Assembly (NCBI GenBank): GCA_049281195.1
Contig: JBAPRR010000162.1
Location: forward strand, 1 to 15,443
Length of the DNA stretch: 15,443 nucleotides
Direction: 5' to 3'
Source of the DNA: JBAPRR01 sp049281195
Lineage (GTDB): Bacteria; Actinomycetota; Acidimicrobiia; Acidimicrobiales; CAVXTF01
Shown: one piece after another, positions 12,944 to 15,443 of the stretch
How the letters are laid out: every line of letters starts with the position of its first letter
Position numbering within the stretch: position 1 is the stretch's first letter
Made by a program: the position numbers and the translations under genes
The notes under the pieces: model-generated
Told to the model about the DNA's origin: nothing
The model's database searches: none
What the model saw: only the letters and a program-made list of their open reading frames with translations

Positions 12944-13612
12944 ATGCTCCTAACCACCGCTCGACTGACTCGTCGCTTCAGCCTTGTCGCCGTGGTCGCC
13001 GGCGTCTTTGGCTTGGGCGCGCTCGCCGCAGCATGTGGATCTGCGAGCGCTAGCAGCACCAGCACCACGGCTGGTAGTTCCTCCGCTTCGACCACGAGTC
13101 CCCCAGCAGGGTCGTCGACTACTGGCGCTCCGGCCACTACCACCACCGCTCCACCCCCCAGCACTACGACCACCGCTTCCTTGACGGGCAGCGAGTGCTA
13201 CGTCGGGAATTGGACCTCTACCAACCTGACGCAAGCGGTTGAAGGCCAGCAGGTCTCGGGAGGGGCTGGAATCCATTTCGCGATCACTTCCACCGAGATG
13301 TCGATCGACTTCTCCGGCATGAAGCCGGTCATAATCTCAGGCGGCAGCGTCTCGGGTCAGGGTATCTATCTCGGGCAGGAACAAGCCGGCGTGGCCTTTG
13401 CGCCATCGGGAACTTTCTCCATCCCGAGCAAAGGAACCAGCAACGTGACCTTCGAAGCCAAGATCGGGAGCCAGCCTTACTCGGCACCGATCAAAGCCGA
13501 TGGTTTTCCAACTGGTGGAATCTCAGGAACCTATGTGTGCTCTGCGTCGTCACTGACGCTGAAGGTTCCGACACCCCAGGGAACGACGACCGTCGCGCTA
13601 ACTCGCAGCTAG
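12944..13612 (+). CDS. secreted lipoprotein with Ser/Thr/Pro-rich stalk, unknown domain
   Basis: The protein has 222 residues. A basic n-region (ARLTRRF) and hydrophobic core lead to a lipobox ALAAAC with lipidated C31. Residues 32-82 are a low-complexity Ser/Thr/Ala/Pro stalk that would hold the domain away from the membrane and may be O-glycosylated. Residues 83-222 form a probable all-beta domain with two cysteines, C85 and C199, placed to form a disulfide near its ends. I do not recognise the family; repeated VxF/IxF strands and SGMKPVIISGG suggest a lipocalin-like barrel, which is a guess. The ATG at 12944 follows GAGGTG. It is divergent from the large regulator and may be its target. 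Confidence 0.85.
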   Translation: MLLTTARLTRRFSLVAVVAGVFGLGALAAACGSASASSTSTTAGSSSASTTSPPAGSSTTGAPATTTTAPPPSTTTTASLTGSECYVGNWTSTNLTQAVEGQQVSGGAGIHFAITSTEMSIDFSGMKPVIISGGSVSGQGIYLGQEQAGVAFAPSGTFSIPSKGTSNVTFEAKIGSQPYSAPIKADGFPTGGISGTYVCSASSLTLKVPTPQGTTTVALTRS

Positions 13613-13776
13613 TACCTCGACAGGCCACGTTTGCGCTCTTCGAGCTCTCATGTGCCAAATACTGACGAGAAGAGATCGACGCGGCGCACTGCACCCTTAT
13701 CTGGCCAAGATTTACTGGGTATGCCCTCCGCCTGGCATCGTTCGGGGTGCTGGGGGACCGAGGACCTACCGATGAT

Positions 13777-13804
13777 TTGGCTGTCTTCCAAGCGTCTGTA
13801 CTGT
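13777..13804 (+). promoter_or_regulatory. candidate promoter of the reductase gene
   Basis: TTGGCT (13777-13782) and TACTGT (13799-13804, fits TANNNT) are separated by 16 bp, giving a leader of about 35 nt before the ATG at 13846. Both elements are weak matches. I see nothing else in the 233-bp gap from 13613 to 13845. Confidence 0.3.
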
Positions 13805-13845
13805 GGCGAACACAAACCCATGGAAGCGGACAGAGGTAGAACTCG

Positions 13846-14493
13846 ATGTCGAAATTGCTGGTGCGTAGCTTCTCAATGTCGCTCGATGGTTACGCCGCCG
13901 GGCCACGTCAGGATCTAGATAATCCGCTCGGGGTTGGGGGCGCCCGACTCCATGAGTGGGTGTTCGCCACCCGCAGCGGCAGTCAGATGATCGGCGTTGA
14001 AGGCGGAAATGAAGGGCTCGACGACGAGTTCTTCTCGAAGCGGGCATCAGGAGTGGGTGCCACCATCATGGGACGGAACATGTTCGGCCCTCTTCGTGGC
14101 CCATGGGGCGAGAGCGAATGGACCGGTTGGTGGGGAGACAACCCGCCCTTTCATCACCCGGTATTTGTGCTGACTCACCACCCGCGGCCCCCTATCGAAA
14201 TGCAAGGGGGGACTACGTTTCACTTCGTCGACGGCGGGATCGAAGCGGCTCTCGCGGCGGCTCTGGAAGCAGCGAGTCAACGTGATGTTCTGGTTGGAGG
14301 CGGAGCAGCGACCATCAGGCAGTATCTTCGTGCTGCGCTAATCGATGACATGCATCTAGCGATTGTGCCGGTCTTGCTTGGAAGCGGTGAACGACTCTTC
14401 GAGGACGTCGGTTCCAGCATTAATGACTACCAGTGCGTCGAACACGTATGTTCCCCAGCCGTCACCCACGTCCGCATCTTGCGGACCGGTTGA
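13846..14493 (+). CDS. dihydrofolate reductase family protein (RibD C-terminal domain-like)
   Basis: The protein has 215 residues and is soluble. The opening KLLVRSFSMSLDGYAAGP, then GATIMGRNMFGP (71-82), the nucleotide-loop VGGGAATIRQYL (150-161) and PVLLGSGERLF (175-185) are the pattern of the RibD_C/DHFR-like NADPH-dependent reductases. RibD itself reduces a riboflavin intermediate, but stand-alone actinobacterial paralogues like this have no settled substrate and are not true folate reductases. No riboflavin or folate genes are nearby. The ATG at 13846 has AGAGG about nine bases upstream. It stands alone: 233 bp after the lipoprotein gene and convergent with the next gene. Confidence 0.93.
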   Translation: MSKLLVRSFSMSLDGYAAGPRQDLDNPLGVGGARLHEWVFATRSGSQMIGVEGGNEGLDDEFFSKRASGVGATIMGRNMFGPLRGPWGESEWTGWWGDNPPFHHPVFVLTHHPRPPIEMQGGTTFHFVDGGIEAALAAALEAASQRDVLVGGGAATIRQYLRAALIDDMHLAIVPVLLGSGERLFEDVGSSINDYQCVEHVCSPAVTHVRILRTG

Positions 14494-14619
14494 GTTGTGG
14501 TCGACAGGCTCCATCGCTTCTGACTTCGCCAGAACCGGGCGAACATTTTCTGATGAGGCACTGGTTCGATGGGACATGCTCCGCGCTCTAGTTCAGATCC
14601 ACTATGACGCTGTGTTCCA

Positions 14620-15443
14620 TCAAGAACGCTTAGGAATGTGTCTACGCACCCGCACGAGCATGCGCACCAACTCTTCGCCAAGATCGTCGGCTGCTGCTCG
14701 GGGGTTGTTGTACACGACGTACTCCTTCGCCACCAAGGTGGCCAGGTAGTCGAGCAGCATCGAGTCAGAGTCCTTGACCATCAGGTAGTCGCCGTGAACG
14801 TCGTTGAAGAACACGACCCCGAGATCCGGGTCAAACCGACTCCGTGCTTCGCCAGGATTGGGGTCGGGGACCAACGTGGGCAGACGGCTAGAGCCCGACC
14901 TGTCTGGGCGGGCGGAAATCGAAGGACCAGAGGTCACCGGATCATCCGAAGAGGGAAGCAGGTCTGTAAGGTCGGGAGGGGAATCGGACGGTTCTCTTCC
15001 TTGGGCGTTCCTCGCCGACGGAGACTCGACGTCATTCAGGAGTCCCCCTTCGCCAGGCTCCGAACCGACAGGAGAGCGCATCGGGTTGTCAAGATCTGCA
15101 AGCTCCTTCAGCACACGCCCGAATATCCGTCGAATGACTTCTGACATGCGATCGGCGGTCTGTGAATCGACTTCGCGTGCGACCCGTTCCACCGTTTGCG
15201 CCACGGCGGGCTCGATGGCCTTAACGGCATCGAGCAACAACGGAAAAGCGTCACGGTCACGCAGAATCGCCCGACGGCCAGCCGTCTGCTGAATTGCCTC
15301 GAAGATGACTTGGCCGGACACCTGGTTGCTGTCCCAAGGAGGGCCGGCGAACTCTTCAACCTCACACAGATCATCGACGACGCTGGTTCCAGCGCGCCCT
15401 ACTACCGCGACTCGTCGGCGTCGCCCGTCTGCCGGTGTTACAT
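14620..15443 (-). CDS. C-terminal part of a large protein, probably a GHKL (HSP90-like) ATP-binding protein
   Basis: The frame is open to the right edge and shows 273 residues. It begins VTPADGRRRRVAVVGRAGTSVVDDLCEVEEFAGPPWDSNQVSGQVIF and continues through a helical block (AIEPAVAQTVERVAREVDSQTADRMSEVIRRIFGRVLKELADLDNP). A Pro/Ser/Asp-rich disordered linker follows, then a compact C-terminal domain (FDPDLGVVFFNDVHGDYLMVKDS to VRMLVRVRRHIPKRS). From memory this resembles the C-terminal half of actinobacterial proteins annotated as histidine-kinase/HSP90-like ATPases; the ATPase domain itself would lie outside the window, so the call is tentative. A GTG at 15321 is in frame but the coding sequence clearly continues upstream of it, so it is not the start. 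Confidence 0.6.
   Translation of the reverse strand, partial: VTPADGRRRRVAVVGRAGTSVVDDLCEVEEFAGPPWDSNQVSGQVIFEAIQQTAGRRAILRDRDAFPLLLDAVKAIEPAVAQTVERVAREVDSQTADRMSEVIRRIFGRVLKELADLDNPMRSPVGSEPGEGGLLNDVESPSARNAQGREPSDSPPDLTDLLPSSDDPVTSGPSISARPDRSGSSRLPTLVPDPNPGEARSRFDPDLGVVFFNDVHGDYLMVKDSDSMLLDYLATLVAKEYVVYNNPRAAADDLGEELVRMLVRVRRHIPKRS

Noticed and set aside
12631..13173. 180-codon minus-strand frame across the regulator start and lipoprotein stalk
   Set aside because: Its N-terminus is low-complexity antisense of the Ser/Thr stalk, and the rest crosses the control region; no family and no ribosome-binding site support.

Overview
The window looks like chromosomal DNA from a high-GC actinobacterium. 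The evidence is the BTAD/SARP-type regulator, the UBP-zinc-finger, DUF5996 and DUF302 proteins, the GTG starts, and TANNNT-type -10 elements. An uncultured or Acidimicrobiia-like lineage would fit, but this is an inference from gene content, not a phylogeny. I see no insertion sequence, integrase, phage gene or CRISPR array. Both ends cut through genes: a PlsC-type acyltransferase on the left and a large probable ATP-binding protein on the right.

Left region (1-7033), all on the minus strand. In transcription order it holds a SnoaL/NTF2-like protein, a DUF5996 protein, a YceI-family lipid-binding protein, a MarR regulator, a pirin, an alpha/beta hydrolase, a membrane GGDEF-EAL protein and the start of an acyltransferase. 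Gaps are short (37-101 bp) and carry visible signals: a GTTGA/TCAAC operator-like cluster before yceI, a strong hairpin between yceI and marR, a 16-bp palindrome over the marR promoter region, and tandem hairpins between the hydrolase and the GGDEF-EAL gene. MarR, pirin, YceI and an alpha/beta hydrolase together suggest a MarR-controlled response to quinone, electrophile or redox stress. An 18-bp repeat between pirin and hydrolase encodes a possible 26-residue peptide.

Middle region (7034-8262). A divergent promoter region separates the SnoaL-like gene from a small UBP-type zinc-finger protein. That protein converges on a DUF302 protein across a non-coding array of 16-bp repeats. Next comes a tRNA-Ser(CGA) with encoded CCA, followed by a stretch able to form nested hairpins.

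Right region (8263-15443). A GtrA-family membrane protein lies downstream of a 1195-residue BTAD-AAA regulator (SARP/AfsR-like N-terminus, Walker ATPase, TPR-like C-terminus). Divergent from the regulator is a lipoprotein with a Ser/Thr/Pro-rich stalk. The 239-bp gap between them is dense in repeats. It includes two identical heptamers spaced 11 bp apart, which is the geometry of known SARP-binding sites, plus a separated 14-bp direct repeat and a 7-5-7 inverted repeat. A RibD/DHFR-like reductase follows and converges on the truncated ATP-binding protein.

I do not see a clear new defence or biosynthetic system. The best leads are the regulator/lipoprotein control region, the repeat-encoded small peptide, and the regulatory architecture around marR, yceI and pirin.
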